Of a DNA stretch of 64,000 nucleotides, positions 23,007-37,938 are shown piece by piece. The notes under the pieces were generated by a model. The model did not search any database. It was not told the origin of the DNA and worked only from the letters and a program-made list of their open reading frames with translations. The stretch's first letter is position 1. Each line of letters starts with the position of its first letter. The stretch is taken from assembly GCF_023278565.1 (NCBI RefSeq), contig NC_064675.1, positions 806,001 to 870,000 of the forward strand, given 5' to 3'. Made by a program: the position numbers and the translations under genes. The DNA comes from Colletotrichum lupini (lineage: Eukaryota; Ascomycota; Sordariomycetes; Glomerellales; Glomerellaceae).

Positions 23007-25181
23007 ATGGTTCAGGGACGAGTTCTTGTCATTGCCGGCTCGGACTGCTCCGGCGGAGCGTGAGTACACACACATTCTTCATCTCCAGACTGCAACAAGA
23101 TCTGGGGAAAGCAAATACAGAGATGGGCTTGCTGACGCGGCAATCCAAAGAGGCCTGGAGGCGGACCAAAAAGTCATCGCGGCGCATGGCTGCTATGCCA
23201 TGACGGCCACCACGGCGCTGACGGCGCAGGACACGACTGGAGTGCACGACATTCACCACGTGCCGCAGGAGTTTCTTCTCAAGCAGATCGATGCCTGTAT
23301 CGGCGACATCGGGGTGGACGTCGTCAAGACTGGTGAGATTTGCTTCATTTGTAGACTGTATCTGGCCCATGGCTTTAAGCAGCTAACTCAGAATCAGGCA
23401 TGCTGGCTTCGCCTGCTACGATTGAGACGGTTGTCGAGGCTCTCAAGAGGCACAAGGTCCCCAAGGTCGTCGTTGACCCGGTATGAACACGTCATTTGCA
23501 GACTTTTGGATAGATAACCCAGAGTTTCTTACAAACTGCCACAGGTCATGATCGCGACCAGCGGCGCAGAGCTGCTCCCTCGCGAGGCCGTCGCCGCGTT
23601 GCTGGAAGGCCTGCTCAAGCTCACCACCGTCCTCACGCCAAACATCCCCGAGGCGAAGCTCATCCTCGAGGACTCGGGCCACGCGCCGGTCGAGGTAGAG
23701 AGCGTCGGGGACCTCGAGGCGATGGCGAAGGCGGTGCAGGCGCTGGGGCCCGAGTGGGTGCTCGTCAAGGGCGGACACGCGCCGTTCAAGGCGGATTTGA
23801 CTGTGGCGAAGAGCGAGGAGGACAAGGCTGTTGTTGTGGATGTGTTGTATGGGCACGGCGAGTTTTGGCACGTGCAGAGCCCGTATCAGAGTTCGACGAA
23901 TACGCATGGGACTGGGTGTTCTTTAGCTTGTGAGTTTGGGTAAGAGGTCGTGGTTAAGTATGATGAGTGCTAATTTGTGTGGCAGCTGCTATTGCATCTA
24001 ATGTGGCAAAGAGTCTTGGTGTACCGGAAGCTGTCAAGTCGGCTTGTCGATACATTGAGGCCGGGATCAAGACTGCTCCTGGGTACGGAAAGGGGCATGG
24101 TCCGCTGAATCACTTTCACTCTATCCAGACGCTGCCCTTTGCACCGTAAGTCTCCTTTAAACCGCTGGTATAGGCAACGAATTGACTAAAGTCGATAGTG
24201 GGCGCTTTATCGAGTACATGCTCGAGAGACCGGATGTCAAGGATGTTTGGAAGACCTTTGTGTATCACCCATTCGTCATGGCCATGGGAGACGGGACGCT
24301 GCCCATGGAGTCGTTCAAGCAGTATCTCATCCAGGACTACCTCTATCTGGTACGTGTGCTATGATAGCCGACGGAAATTCTTGGTAACTCATTTTCTATC
24401 TTAGGTTCACTTCGCTAGAGCCAACGCGCTGGCTTCTTACAAGGCGAAGAGCATAGCAGACATCTCGGCCGTAGGTGTTGCCCATGGTTCTGGAGAGGTT
24501 GTGTACTGAATCATCTAGGGTGCCACAATCGTCAACCACATAAGTCGTGAGATGAGCCTGCACATCGACTACTGCAAGGGTTTCGGCATCACGGTGCCTG
24601 AACTCGAGGCCACAGAGGAACATCAAGGCAAGTCCTATCTTGTGGATGTTGGTCCCCCTGGGGAGACACACGAGAGCGAGACTGACAAAGGACCACACAT
24701 ACAGCCTGCACGGCGTACACGCGCTACGTCCTCGACGTGGGCGTCAGCGAGGACTGGATCGCGCTGCAAATGGCCCTCGCGCCGTGCCTGCTCGGATACG
24801 GCGCCGTGGCAAAGCAGCTCCACGGCGACGTCAAGACGAAGCGCGAGGAGAACACGTACTGGAAGTGGATCGAGAACTACGTCGCTGACGACTACGTCGG
24901 GGCGGTGAAGACCGGCTCAGGTTTGTGGAGATGTTTATTTTCCTCTCATGGTCATTATGGTTGACTGAGTCGTTTTGTTCCTTGCTGACTGAGGGGGGTT
25001 AAATCACAGACTTAATTGAGAGGCATGCCGCCTTGCAGAGCCCGTCGAGTATAGAGCGGTTGATCAATATCTTTATTCACGGCACAAAGGTTGGTTTTGA
25101 TGTTTGTTGGGCGGGGTGAAGCTTGGGCTAACTGTGTTTCAGATGGAGATTGGTTTCTGGGAAATGTTTCCCTACCGGTGA
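23007..25181 (+). CDS. thi20: Bifunctional hydroxymethylpyrimidine (phosphate) kinase / TenA-type thiaminase II (Thi20)
   Basis: Phosphorylates the HMP precursor of thiamine twice and, through the TenA domain, salvages degraded pyrimidines. Eleven exons: 23007-23059, 23151-23332, 23398-23480, 23545-23929, 23986-24145, 24199-24349, 24405-24470, 24519-24627, 24705-24920, 25010-25089 and 25143-25181. They give 507 residues and all phases agree. The kinase domain (about 1-275) shows AGSDCSGGAGLEAD near the start, YAMTATTALTAQDTTGV and the anion-hole GTGCSLASAIAS. The TenA domain (about 290-507) shows MLERPDVKDVWKTFVYHPFV, the catalytic-Cys segment ACTAYTRYV, and GFWEMFPY near the C-terminus. Intron 8 (24628-24704) begins GCAAGT, making it a GC-AG intron; only this junction yields the conserved TenA frame. 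Introns are 48-91 nt. Exon 1 is fixed by the glycine-rich substrate motif split across intron 1. Confidence 0.95.
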
Positions 25182-26345
25182 GTTTTGACGAGCAATGTTT
25201 ACCGGTGAGCTGGTAATGGAATTCTGTCGGTGAATTTTCTTGCTCGGTAGACAAATAAAGGCTCTGCAATTGGAGCGGATGCCATTCAATAAAAGACGAT
25301 GGAGAGAGGACAGGCCTTGAACTGGAAACGGGTGTAGCAAGATGGAGGGAGGCAAGGATGGTAGCCCCTACATCGCGTTGCTGCCATCTTGATACTCAAA
25401 CAGCCTCATAGATTGTGGGCGAAGTTTCTACTCCTACCTCACACAGTATTATTTCCCTCCTCACCTTGCTTCAAGTATAAATTAGCTAGACGTTAGATCG
25501 GGCAAGAGAAAAAGCCAAGCATTACTAGTCGGACTGAACAGAAGCTTCCACTGTCATCTGATGCATCTCGCCGTGCTTCCTTCCTTCCCTTGACTTCCCG
25601 CCGCGGGTGCGCATGCCGTCCCAATTAGTACTGATACCAAACAAGCAGCAGTCAAAGGGTTCCCTTGCACCGCTTGTGCTGAAGCTCGCTCGAGGCCAAA
25701 TGATTTCCAATCATTCAAAACCAGGTCTCCGCAATTCGCATGCAAAAGTCTGGAAGAAAAAAAAAAGCTGGAGACCCCCCGGTCCAAACCGAAGTACACT
25801 GTACCACAGTCACCGTGGACGCCAGCAAGGTAAGAGAGAGCGGCAGGAAAAAAAAAACAGAAAAAAAAAAAGTCAAGAACCTTGCTGCTGCTGCAGGTGT
25901 GCAGTGTGCAGATTTGGCAGAGGTGCCTTATCGCGAGTCAGATCCACCATCTTATCCGAGCGATAAAGGCAGTAACAGACCCACGTGCATCGGGTACGTA
26001 CCTTTTTCGCCTTAGCAGGGTCCTTCTGGTAGCGGTCGCCGAAAAGTTTTGGGCAGGCAAAGAAAAAAATTCACCCCGGGACCGCCTTCCCTCGCGCTCC
26101 CCAAAACCTCCGACCCTCCTACTCTTTTTCTCCCCTTCTTTCATCTGCATCCCTCTCTTCCTCCATCTCACAATCCTCCATCCCCCTCCCCTCAACGCAT
26201 CAGTTCTCTTTTCGGTTCGCTCCAGAAAAAGAGTTCACTTCGCGTCTTCTTTCTCTCCCCACGGTCTTTCCTTTGGCATCGCTCAAGCAAGCGAAGCACC
26301 ATTCACGACAATAAACACTTCGCGCGCTCTTCGCAACTAGCAAAC
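25182..26345. promoter_or_regulatory. thi20-dbp2 intergenic region with pyrimidine-rich Dbp2 leader
   Basis: The left part is the thi20 3' flank. From about 26080 to 26230 the + strand is dominated by C and T runs, a typical pyrimidine-rich promoter/leader of highly expressed fungal genes, ending about 115 nt before the Dbp2 ATG. A-rich runs occur at 25758-25769 and 25850-25872. No other gene seen. Confidence 0.65.
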
Positions 26346-28879
<2,534 letters not shown>

Positions 28880-29668
28880 AAACCTTGCCAACCGGACCAT
28901 CCTAAAGGCGAGGTGACTCATCATGCGGCGGCAACTTGCGCAATTCTCATGCAAAATCGGCGTTCACGTAGACGGGGGTTTTAGACTCGAGGTACCCGGG
29001 ACACGTATCTGTGTCTCCTTCAGTCTGGTATTCCTCCACGGCTGTTTTCATTTTCCTTGAGTGTTTTCTTTTATTTGCCCATAACGGTTTGGGGCTTGTG
29101 TGCGATATCTCTTCAGGCATGGTCAAACGTGGATCAGGTTGAACAAAAAGTTAAGACGGAATCGGAGACGACACAATGATTGGTGTCGTGGACTGCAATA
29201 GAGATCCTTGTGGGGTCCCAGTCACTTTTGATGCTCTTCCATGAGCAAGAATGGATGGCTCAAGTCGAAAGCTCGACAGGTCGTAAAATGCATTAGATGA
29301 CTGTGTATATCAGACATGGCCCTGTCGAGGGCGGCTTACTGCTCAAGTAGTAATAGGAAGATCATCTCATGATAAGACTTGAATATGTTCATGCTTTCTA
29401 CTAGACATCTTGCGTGATAGCCTTCTGATGCTGCTTGCTACAGTTCCCTTGCTATGATAAAGCACAAGTCATGCCTCACTGCCAGCTGAGGCTTGGGGAT
29501 TGGGCCGCCTTATTGGCACTAAACCAGTGTTCCCATTCTCAGATTTCCGTGTCGACCCCAAACTGTTGGTGTTGCTTTTGATATTTGACCTCCTTTGCAG
29601 CGTGATCATTATGATTTTAGTCCGCCATCCACAGACTTGATGTAGCGCCCCTGTGAGTCTGTTTCAAA

Positions 29669-29706
29669 GGGACGATGGATGACTGGGACGATGGATGACT
29701 GGGACG
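29669..29706. repeat. Tandem duplication of a 17-nt unit
   Basis: The unit GGGACGATGGATGACT(G) occurs twice in direct succession, followed by a partial third copy. Confidence 0.8.
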
Positions 29707-30046
29707 GTATGGTGTTCCACCCAAATATAGCCCTGGAACCGAAATGGATATTTGTGATGCCAACCAAGTGCACCATTGTCTCGTCGGACTGCTTAAACGT
29801 ACTGACCAGATCATATTGTGCTCCTACACGTCCATCCCTTTAGGGATCTACGCCCCCCCCCCCTTGGGTGATGGAAGTCTCGCCAGCAGTGTGCTGAGTG
29901 CAGCCCACCACCACCACCGCCAACCCCTTTCTCTTCCCCAACTCTATCAAGTGCATTTTCTCTCTCTCTGTGTGTGTAATCAGTTATCTGAGTGATCATG
30001 TGGGGAAGTAATGTATAGGAGCCGGGGGCCCAACTCTGATAGGGAC

Positions 30047-30106
30047 GAGGAGGAGGAGGAGGAGGAGGAGGAGGAGGAGGAGGAGGAGGAGGAGGAGGAG
30101 GAGGAG
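30047..30106. repeat. (GAG/AGG)20 trinucleotide microsatellite
   Basis: Sixty uninterrupted nucleotides of GAG repeats, the longest perfect microsatellite seen in the window. It is intergenic; on the opposite strand it would read as poly-proline, which explains a spurious open frame there. Confidence 0.95.
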
Positions 30107-31256
30107 TACAGTCATTGAGTGTTTCTGATATTTTGTCCGTTCTAACTCGCGCGTTCAACCTCGTCTCCCTGAGAGAAATGTAGGTGGACACCACATCTTG
30201 GTCACAATACGAGTTCTTCAAGCCACACGATGTTCTCCTCCATGGTCTATGGATTGCAAAATCCCAAGACGTGAGAAAAAACCGGGTTTGTTCATGTGAC
30301 AGCTATTTTGATGTCTGGACTTCCAGAGTAGAGCCAGCTCCATCCCTCCCGCCGTCTCCGAAGGGGGCGGAGGGGGGTCAGTTCTAAATGTTATCCACTG
30401 AGTGGCGCCAAAAACGGCCAACAAAGAACAAAAGGAACGAGCCAAAGAATGACAAGACTGGCCGGCTTTTATGTAGCTGTCATTTGAGGATACGATATCA
30501 AAAGAAATGCGAAACATTCAAAGCCTTCCGTCCAAGTCAGCAGGTCTCTCCTACGGCAATTAATACACCTGCAGACAAAGGGATTACCCTCAACCCCCAT
30601 ATGGTGAACCGCACCACAGTTCATTTCACAACTCAAAATAAACACATCATGTAGCAAATGGATGATTCCTAGCTGACATACAGTCATACAAAGTAACGGC
30701 CTATCAAAATTACCAAGCCATGAGTGCCATATCACCTATAATCCTCCTTCTCACGCGCCAGCCTATACCACAGACGCAGACCTAAGCCATCCCAATAGCC
30801 CTTGAACAAGCCATAGTCGGGAAAAGGAAGATAATTGAAATTCAAACAATGCCATGGCCCAGACGATCGATGCTCAATGCCCCGAAATAAGAAAATGCCA
30901 AGAAGAAACCGACACCTGAAAACTCCCCGCTGAATGATGCTGAATGACGATGCCCATCCTTTCTTTGATGCCCATACTCAAAAGTCAACATGCGTCATGC
31001 TCGAGTTGCGAGACTTTGGTCGAACCATATCAATGAACGAGGTTCTTCGAGATGAGAAGCGGCGAGGCCTCACACCCACGGGCCGAACCGGAGACAGAAG
31101 CGGGTTACCAACGGTATCTGTGCCAAAGGTGCCCATATCGGTGGTGCTTGTGGCAGCGGTGTTAATTCCCTTGGTGCCGTTGCTGCTGCTGGCACATGAC
31201 TGTGAGTGTCGACGACGCTTCTCCTTTGCTTCCAACCAGCGCCTGACCCCGGAACC

Positions 31257-32603
31257 CTAATCCCATGAGACGAGGTCTTTCTGCTTTCCGCTCTCATCCA
31301 GTTCAACGACCACAGCAGCGAACTCGCCACGTTCATCTTCGGCTTCAAGGTCGTCCATCTCAAGCTCGACCTCTTCTCCGTCCTCTAGCATGGTCTTTCC
31401 CTTTCTGAGATAGTCGCTCCTGATATCCCAGCCAAACTTCCAAACCCACGTCTCGAGTTCAGAGAAGGCCTGACCGACGGCAGCCTGCTCAGGAGTGGCA
31501 AGCGAATTGAGGCCGAGGAGCACTTCGTTGAGTCGCCGCTTGTAGACAATGAGGGCCATGCGTAGGTCACGGGCATATGAAGGACCGTAGTCGAGAACAG
31601 ACCCATCGAGGTAGCGTTCGTTGTAGACAAGCTGAGCCGTAATGGTCTGCAGGAGCGAGCGGGCCAGCTCCGGGCGCTTGAGAGGCAGTGTGTAGCTCTT
31701 CAAGATGACGGAGACCAGCATGTGCCACCACTGCTGGATACACGCCTCGTTGCCAAGATGCATACCGACGATGAAGGCAAACTGGAGCTCACCGACAACG
31801 TCATCGTCGGTGGCACCGCTGGAAAGCAAGTGAGCAGTCGCATCAACTGCCTGCTCAGTACGCTGAGCGCCGACACTCTCTGCATCGTATGTTTTGGCAC
31901 CCTGGCTAAAGGTAAAGCTCAGCTCTGTGCTCGCGACAACACTGGGCATTCTCTTTTCTAGCTCGAGCTCAGCGGGAAGCATAAGCGCCCCCCTCACGCG
32001 GTCCGAGGTATGCACAGCCCAGTCACTGGCCTGGCGGGCGGTAATTCTGCTCAAGAGAGGCGCGGTGATGGCGTTGGTCAGCTGTTGCCAAATGTTGGTG
32101 TTTCTTGCGAACTCGGGCTCGGGACTGGAAGAACCGGATGTAGCCGATTTGACGGTGGCATTGAGAGCGCGGATCTGGTAGGGGGCCAGCTTGGGGTAAA
32201 TGTCCTGGATATTATCCTTTTGGAAACGGGCTTCAACCTGGCTGGCGGGCTCGCCGATGACCTCGTTGAACTTGTCCCATTGCATGACGTGGATCTTCTC
32301 GGTGGCCGTGCTGATGATCCAGAAACCGGAGCGCGTGGTGCTAGCCTCCGTCTCCGAGACCCAGAAGAAATGGGAGCCGGGAGGAATGTCTCTTACGCCG
32401 ACGAACTCGCGGGCGGTGAAGGAGACAGAATCGTAGCCCACGGTGAAGTGAGCAGGCAAGTCCATGACAAGGACAACATCTCCTCCTCCAAGCTGGTGTT
32501 CATGCTGAGAGGCCTGTGGGTTGGCGCTGGCGGCGACATCGAGAGACTCGATGGGTGCTAGAGGCGGGGGCTCGTCATCGTCGGGAACGGTGTTGGGGTC
32601 CAT
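31257..32603 (-). CDS. aar2: U5 snRNP assembly factor AAR2
   Basis: Aar2 chaperones Prp8 during cytoplasmic U5 snRNP assembly before Brr2 replaces it. From ATG 32603 the single exon gives 448 residues. The N-terminal domain has the family pattern VVLVMDLPAHFTVGYDSVSF, then FVGVRDIPPGSHFFWVS. The C-terminal helical domain contains ELQFAFIVGMHLGNEACIQQWW and LELETWVWKFGWDIRSDYLRKG-like text. The tail is acidic and ends LVSWD. This start has an optimal ACCATGG context and leaves about 40 residues before the conserved domain. The frame stays open upstream to another ATG at 32795, which would add 64 Ser/Pro-rich residues (512 in total), so the first-AUG alternative remains possible. The gene converges on dbp2. 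Family identity is firm, the start is not. Confidence 0.9.
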   Translation of the reverse strand: MDPNTVPDDDEPPPLAPIESLDVAASANPQASQHEHQLGGGDVVLVMDLPAHFTVGYDSVSFTAREFVGVRDIPPGSHFFWVSETEASTTRSGFWIISTATEKIHVMQWDKFNEVIGEPASQVEARFQKDNIQDIYPKLAPYQIRALNATVKSATSGSSSPEPEFARNTNIWQQLTNAITAPLLSRITARQASDWAVHTSDRVRGALMLPAELELEKRMPSVVASTELSFTFSQGAKTYDAESVGAQRTEQAVDATAHLLSSGATDDDVVGELQFAFIVGMHLGNEACIQQWWHMLVSVILKSYTLPLKRPELARSLLQTITAQLVYNERYLDGSVLDYGPSYARDLRMALIVYKRRLNEVLLGLNSLATPEQAAVGQAFSELETWVWKFGWDIRSDYLRKGKTMLEDGEEVELEMDDLEAEDERGEFAAVVVELDESGKQKDLVSWD

Positions 32604-33817
32604 GGTGACTTGTTGCGACAGGGAGGAGTCGACGGGCTGGTGTACGTGCAAAGAGCCGAGAGGATGGGCACCGGTGACGCGGATGGATTTGCAGGATGGA
32701 GCTCTGGTGGAGACGGAAGAGTCGGACTTTGGCAGGCCCGAGTTTTTGAAAATGGCGGGCCGGAGAGGGGCGTCGATGGAGGCGCCGGCGGTCATCTTTT
32801 TGGAGATGGTGGGAGTGGTCCCCACTACCGTCCGAACCTTAGTTGAGAATCGTCGGATAACTCGAGGCCCGGAGAAAATGCGGCCTAATTCTGATGGGTA
32901 TCAAGCGAATGATATAGCTGAATGGCTGTTACGAAAGCGACGTGTTGCTGAAGATTCTCGAGGAAGAGCTAGTCGTTGTTGGAAAAAAACAGAGGCCCAC
33001 CGAGGAATTTTATTGTTGTGCTGGCGATGGAATGGGGTGCGGAAGAAGAGTGGGCGGTGAAAAAGACGAGGGAAGAACGAGTGACAATGATGCAGCTCGG
33101 GGCTGCCTGGAATGGCCGTTGGACAAATCCAGCCTATGAAAATACACTTTCTTGAGGAAAGTAGGTATCCGTAGGTAGACGCCGAAGTAGTTGGAAAAAC
33201 GAGGTGCAGTTGAGAAATATCGAGCAGGTCGTCTGTAGCAGTCAAGGACAAGGAGGTAAGATAAGGTTGAGGTTGTTCCGGCCAAAAGACGCGACGGAGG
33301 GCACGCGGGGCAGCAAAGCAAGCCCTGACGCGACCGGATTGCGAGACCTGGAAGGTACAAAAAAAATCCAAGAGCAATGGAAAGAGAGAGAAAAAGATCG
33401 AGAAATGTGACCCTGCCGAGGCAGCAACCAAGATTTATCAACGTCTGGTGCGGCCTACCTAACTCTTTCCCTCCCATGCTTATCCATCTTGACCTCCCCC
33501 CTTCCTTCCCCCTCCATCTCAACCGGGGGATTCCTTCCCTCAGACAACGATGAGGTAGACAGCAAATTTCCAACAAGAATAGACGGGTCCAGACCTTCCC
33601 CTCATCTAGCTTCGTTTCCGTTCGAGACAATGCGGCAACCCGGCGAAAACAAAAGGAAGGAAGGGGCCAGAGGGTGTTAGGTATGCGATACTTTAGCGAC
33701 TCGTATGCTGCTGTCGTATGCCCGCTGTATCGGTACATGTTCCAGGTTTGAGAACTGCAGACTACGTCATGCGTAACCTCTGCTAAGATTACCTACCCAT
33801 CTCACCTGGGTGGTGTG

Positions 33818-33844
33818 GTGTGGTGGTGGTGGTGGTGGTGGTGG
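33818..33844. repeat. GGT trinucleotide repeat
   Basis: About nine tandem GGT units, intergenic. Confidence 0.85.
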
Positions 33845-36265
33845 AAGGTGGGAGAGGCGGAACGACACTACCGGACCGCCAGGGCCGCCAAAATGGAGAC
33901 TCAGCACTGTAGATTCTCAGGTCCGTAGGCTTAAGTATTGGAGCGCCTCGGTAATGAGCTTGAGGTAAGCAAGGTGGATTGTCTTTTCGAAGCTTCAGGA
34001 GACTTGGGTGACTCGCAACCACAACGCAGACGAGCGAGCCTCAGAGCAGCGTTGCAATCTTACCAGGTACTCATTCATCGCTCCAGGCGAGCACCTACCT
34101 CAGTGCATGACCGTGGTCGTGGGGCGAGGAAGCAAGCCAACGAGAAACGTCTGGGTCGCAACTTGGGAGAAAGAGTGCTTGCTACCCTTCTCTAGCTCCC
34201 GCCATGAATGTCAAAACAAGACCCGACTGCCATCCCGTTAATCCGTCCCAAAAATTGGGGTCAGGTGCGGAGGACGAACAGCGGCATCGATACGGGTACA
34301 TATAAACCGACAAACAACCCAAAAATGCCCACCGTCCACTTGGTGGAGCATCCACCCGCCGTTCGGTTCCGTAAAGCAACCAACGTCTTCTTCTCCCGTC
34401 TCTTACCCTCCCGCCCCGCCCCGAAGCGACATCCGTAATCCTCCCCATCCCCACACCTTCCCCCGGAACTCGGAAAACCCGCATCTCACAAACAAACCAC
34501 CACCAGAGAAAACTCCCCACCACCACCAACCCGTCCACGATATCCGTAGAAGAACCCATTTTTTCTCGCCCATGCATCCCATGGTCCCTTCACGTTACAA
34601 TTGGGGGCCAAAAAACACAAAACAAGACGGGTGCTTGACACGTGTACCTGACATTAAGGAAAAAGGAGACTACGGGATGTAGTTTAAACGCAATAAACTA
34701 ACATGAACGCTAGTATCATCGACACCAAGGATTAAATGCGGAAGAAAAAAAAAGAAGCATTCTTCACCTCCTGCATCTTTAACCCTGTGCCCTGCCCCCG
34801 AATTCCCGTCACCACCCCGCCGTTCCATTCACTCGGGTTTTCCATTTTCCAAACCATAAAAACTCCACAACCGCGTCGGCGCCAAAAGGCAGCAAGCAAA
34901 CTCAATCAAAAAAACAAGAGCCCATATGCAGGGTCTCGTGTGTTTGGCGCGGCCCCCAATACAACCGTTGAGCCACCAACGGGAAAAAACAGGGAAAGAG
35001 GGGTCCGCTGTGCCGTCCTGTTTAAAACCACAAAGGTGACCTGGTGTTTGTTTGTTTGCTTATTTGATTCCTGTACCCGGAGTACAACACAACCCAAAAT
35101 TTAAACAACAACAAAAAAAAAACCGGCCGTTTGGATGCAGCACTTCGCACCCTTCGGCGTGTTGGTTTTCTGGGTGGGTGTGTGTACGTGTACGAGGAAT
35201 ACCTTGAGCGAAGTGACTTCGATAATTGACCCAATAATCATTTCGCACCGTCGTCGCCGCCCAAATAAATTCAACGTAGGTGCACATGATGTTCCTTCTC
35301 TCATACGCACCCCCTCTCACCTGTATCACCGACTGCATCGCTCCTTCCTTACTCAATGTTCCATAAGGTTGTGCTCCCTCGCACTTCCCTCGTCATCGCA
35401 TCTGAGCCAACCAGCATTCCGTCGGAAAAGAAGCACTGCGTTGACTCTATTTTGAACGCCAACGCCAACACCAACACATGCTCACCGACTCTTTTCCATC
35501 CTAGACATCCACGACATCCCAATCCCTCCACCTCGAAAGGAGGGGCAGAAGCAACGCCTCGTTGTCACCAGCAAGTCTGTCCTCACTCTCCAACCCCACC
35601 GAATCCTGCATATGCACAGAACTCGAAAGGAAAACATCGATAGAAGCAGAGAGGAAGGCAAACAAGCAAGCCGAAGGTTTGCACAAGCTTTTTCAAAAGA
35701 AGCAGCGGCCCCTGTCAATCACCCGTCAATAACCAGAACTCTACTTTCGTCCTTCCCTTCCCCCCCCTCTTCTTCCGACTTTGCCTTTCTTCTCTTGAAG
35801 TGCAGATGCATTATAAGACCGGGAACCTTGGAAGTGTATTGGCTAACAAACTCCCGGAACTTCACATGTATGTCCGGTCCCGCAACTCAAAAACTCTTTT
35901 CGGCGGCCTCTCCTGTTCTCTTGTCCTCTCTTTCTGCCTTTTCTTTTCCCCCGTTACTGCGATACATACACCTTGACAATCATAGAGACCCTGAGAATAA
36001 TGAGGAAAACCAAGATGCCACCTCGAGAGCTTCACTTAACCAGGTCCTCATTCCAAAACTCTTCACCAACAACCAGAGCAACAATCCCATTGTCATTCGT
36101 CAACCAAACACCCCTTCCTTCTACCTTATTCCATGCGGCTATCCGCACCGCACCTATGTCCTACCACAAACAACCCCTCATTCACATCAACGTAAGAATA
36201 AGCAGCGCCACTCATCCATCCCCATGTCACCACGGCTCCCACACACGTACACACACATACTCTTC

Positions 36266-36322
36266 CACACACACACACACACTCATGCACACGCGAGTAA
36301 ACCGACCGACCGACCGACCGAC
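36266..36322. repeat. CA dinucleotide tract followed by (ACCG)5
   Basis: A (CA)8-9 run at 36266-36282 and, 18 nt later, a perfect tetranucleotide ACCG run at 36301-36322. Confidence 0.85.
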
Positions 36323-37938
36323 TCCCGTAGCGTCAGTTACACATAGATCCTTTCTCTCCGAGCCAACCTACTAAGCCAAACCCCAGCTTAGCTTCCCTCC
36401 CCCGCTCCTCCCCTCCCCTCCATTCCCCTCCCTCCCTCCGCCCCAGCCTGCCTTACCTACCAGCGCTAGCTGACCCAACTCTACACTAAAACCGTTTGGC
36501 GAGAAAAAAATAAAATCCAACACCAACACCAAACACCAACACATTGGGAGCGAACCAACAAACCACAAAAGATCCTAAACTGAACCCTTGTCTCTTTTTC
36601 CCCGCGAAATCCTTGTCGACCATGCATGTAAGAAGTGCAATGCCGCTTGATGAAGGAAAATAAAACTAGGCTTGCAAGGGGAATGGTGCTACCAACCATT
36701 ACGCCCACACTTTGCCATCTGCGTCATTGGACGACGGTTCAGCACCGATATATCCTTGCCCCTCCCCCCCCCTTCCCCTCCCCCAAAATGGCAATTCTGC
36801 AACAATTCAGTTTGGCCTTCAGCTTCTTTCAGCTTTCAGCCTCACTGTACACACGGTGTTCGTCCAATTTTGACTCCTTGGTTTTTGTCATTGCAGGTTT
36901 GGGTAATTCATCACCACTCACAGCTTAGTCGTGCTCAGTTGTGAGTTACATCACGAGTCAGGCTGCCATGTAGGTATGTAGTGCTGTGAAAGAGGTGTAT
37001 TTTCTCAAAAATCTTTTACATTTCCTTTTCCACCGCGAAAAAGCAAATCAACTGTCAAACGCATTCTGTCGACGCCCTGAACGTCCGTGTATGTATAGGT
37101 ATCTCGGCCACTCCAAAGGTCCGTCCTTGCCAATCCTGTGCTTTCGCCCTCTACTGAGAAAAAAAGTCCCCATTTTCCGAAAATCCTTATCGCCATCCGA
37201 GAAGAGCAGCTCCCTCGAGGGACCTAAGTCTTGAAAAGGAAAAAGGTATCGTCTGCAAAGGATGGAGAGTTGGGGCGTCGATCGTGCTGAACCCCCCAGG
37301 CATCAGGCCGGTCGTCCTTTTCCCAATCATCACAGAGCATCTTTGTCCTCGATTGCTCGGGGCAAGACTGCTGTGAGATCAATGCCGAGCCCGTGACGTC
37401 TTTCAGATCGGAGCCGGTTTGCGCCCATGTCAAGAAACCCTCTCCAAACTGAGACCATAAATGGCCAACCAAAGCGAGCCTCCACCCGTTTCGTCAAATC
37501 ATGACCCCTCTCAACCGTTCTCGTAAATGCAGAAACCACACCGGTCCAAGGAAAAAGCCGTTGCCCAATGCATCATCTTATGTGGGGAAAAGAAAACCGA
37601 GGAAGAAACATCAGCATCGCATCGCGATGTCAATGATCAAGCCTCAGACGGGTGTGCCTGAGGCGCCTGTGAAAATGTTGGTAACGCATCGAAACCATGC
37701 TGTGCGTGTACTCGATCGAAACGTGAAAATCCCAAAGCCATCAAGTGGCGGATATCGCTTCGTAAACCAGAATTTTGCCGCGCGTCTAGTAGCCGAAAGA
37801 AACGAAGTTGAAAGTTCGTAGTATAGACATTTACGGATGTGCGGCTGTCGTCGTGTGAAAGGGAACCCGATAATGTACAAGCTCATCTCCTCTTTCATCA
37901 TTACGGTTGGGTCCTTTTCGTTGGCGTATCAGCCGTCC

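Larger units (their letters stand above)
28880..31256. other. Convergent intergenic region between dbp2 and aar2
   Basis: Interval of 2.4 kb between two stop codons that face each other. It contains a 17-nt tandem duplication around 29669-29706 and a long (AGG)20 tract at 30047-30106. No protein family or structured RNA gene was recognised. Confidence 0.7.
32604..37938. other. Intergenic region between aar2 5' end and con7-like 3' end
   Basis: Interval of 5.3 kb. The right side must include the 3' UTR of the leftward con7-like gene and the left side the aar2 promoter. From about 34300 to 36800 the + strand is conspicuously poor in G and rich in C. Microsatellites lie at 33818-33844 (GGT), 36266-36282 (CA) and 36301-36322 (ACCG). 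Open frames of up to 244 codons run through these low-complexity tracts and show no family resemblance. Confidence 0.65.

Noticed and set aside
33010..33738. 242-codon minus-strand open frame with a hydrophobic stretch
   Set aside because: Sits in the presumed aar2 leader; the hydrophobic stretch follows from T-rich sequence and no family resemblance was seen.
35612..36346. 244-codon + strand open frame
   Set aside because: Lies in C/T/A-rich low-complexity DNA including CA and ACCG repeats that lack stop codons; no domain or splice logic.
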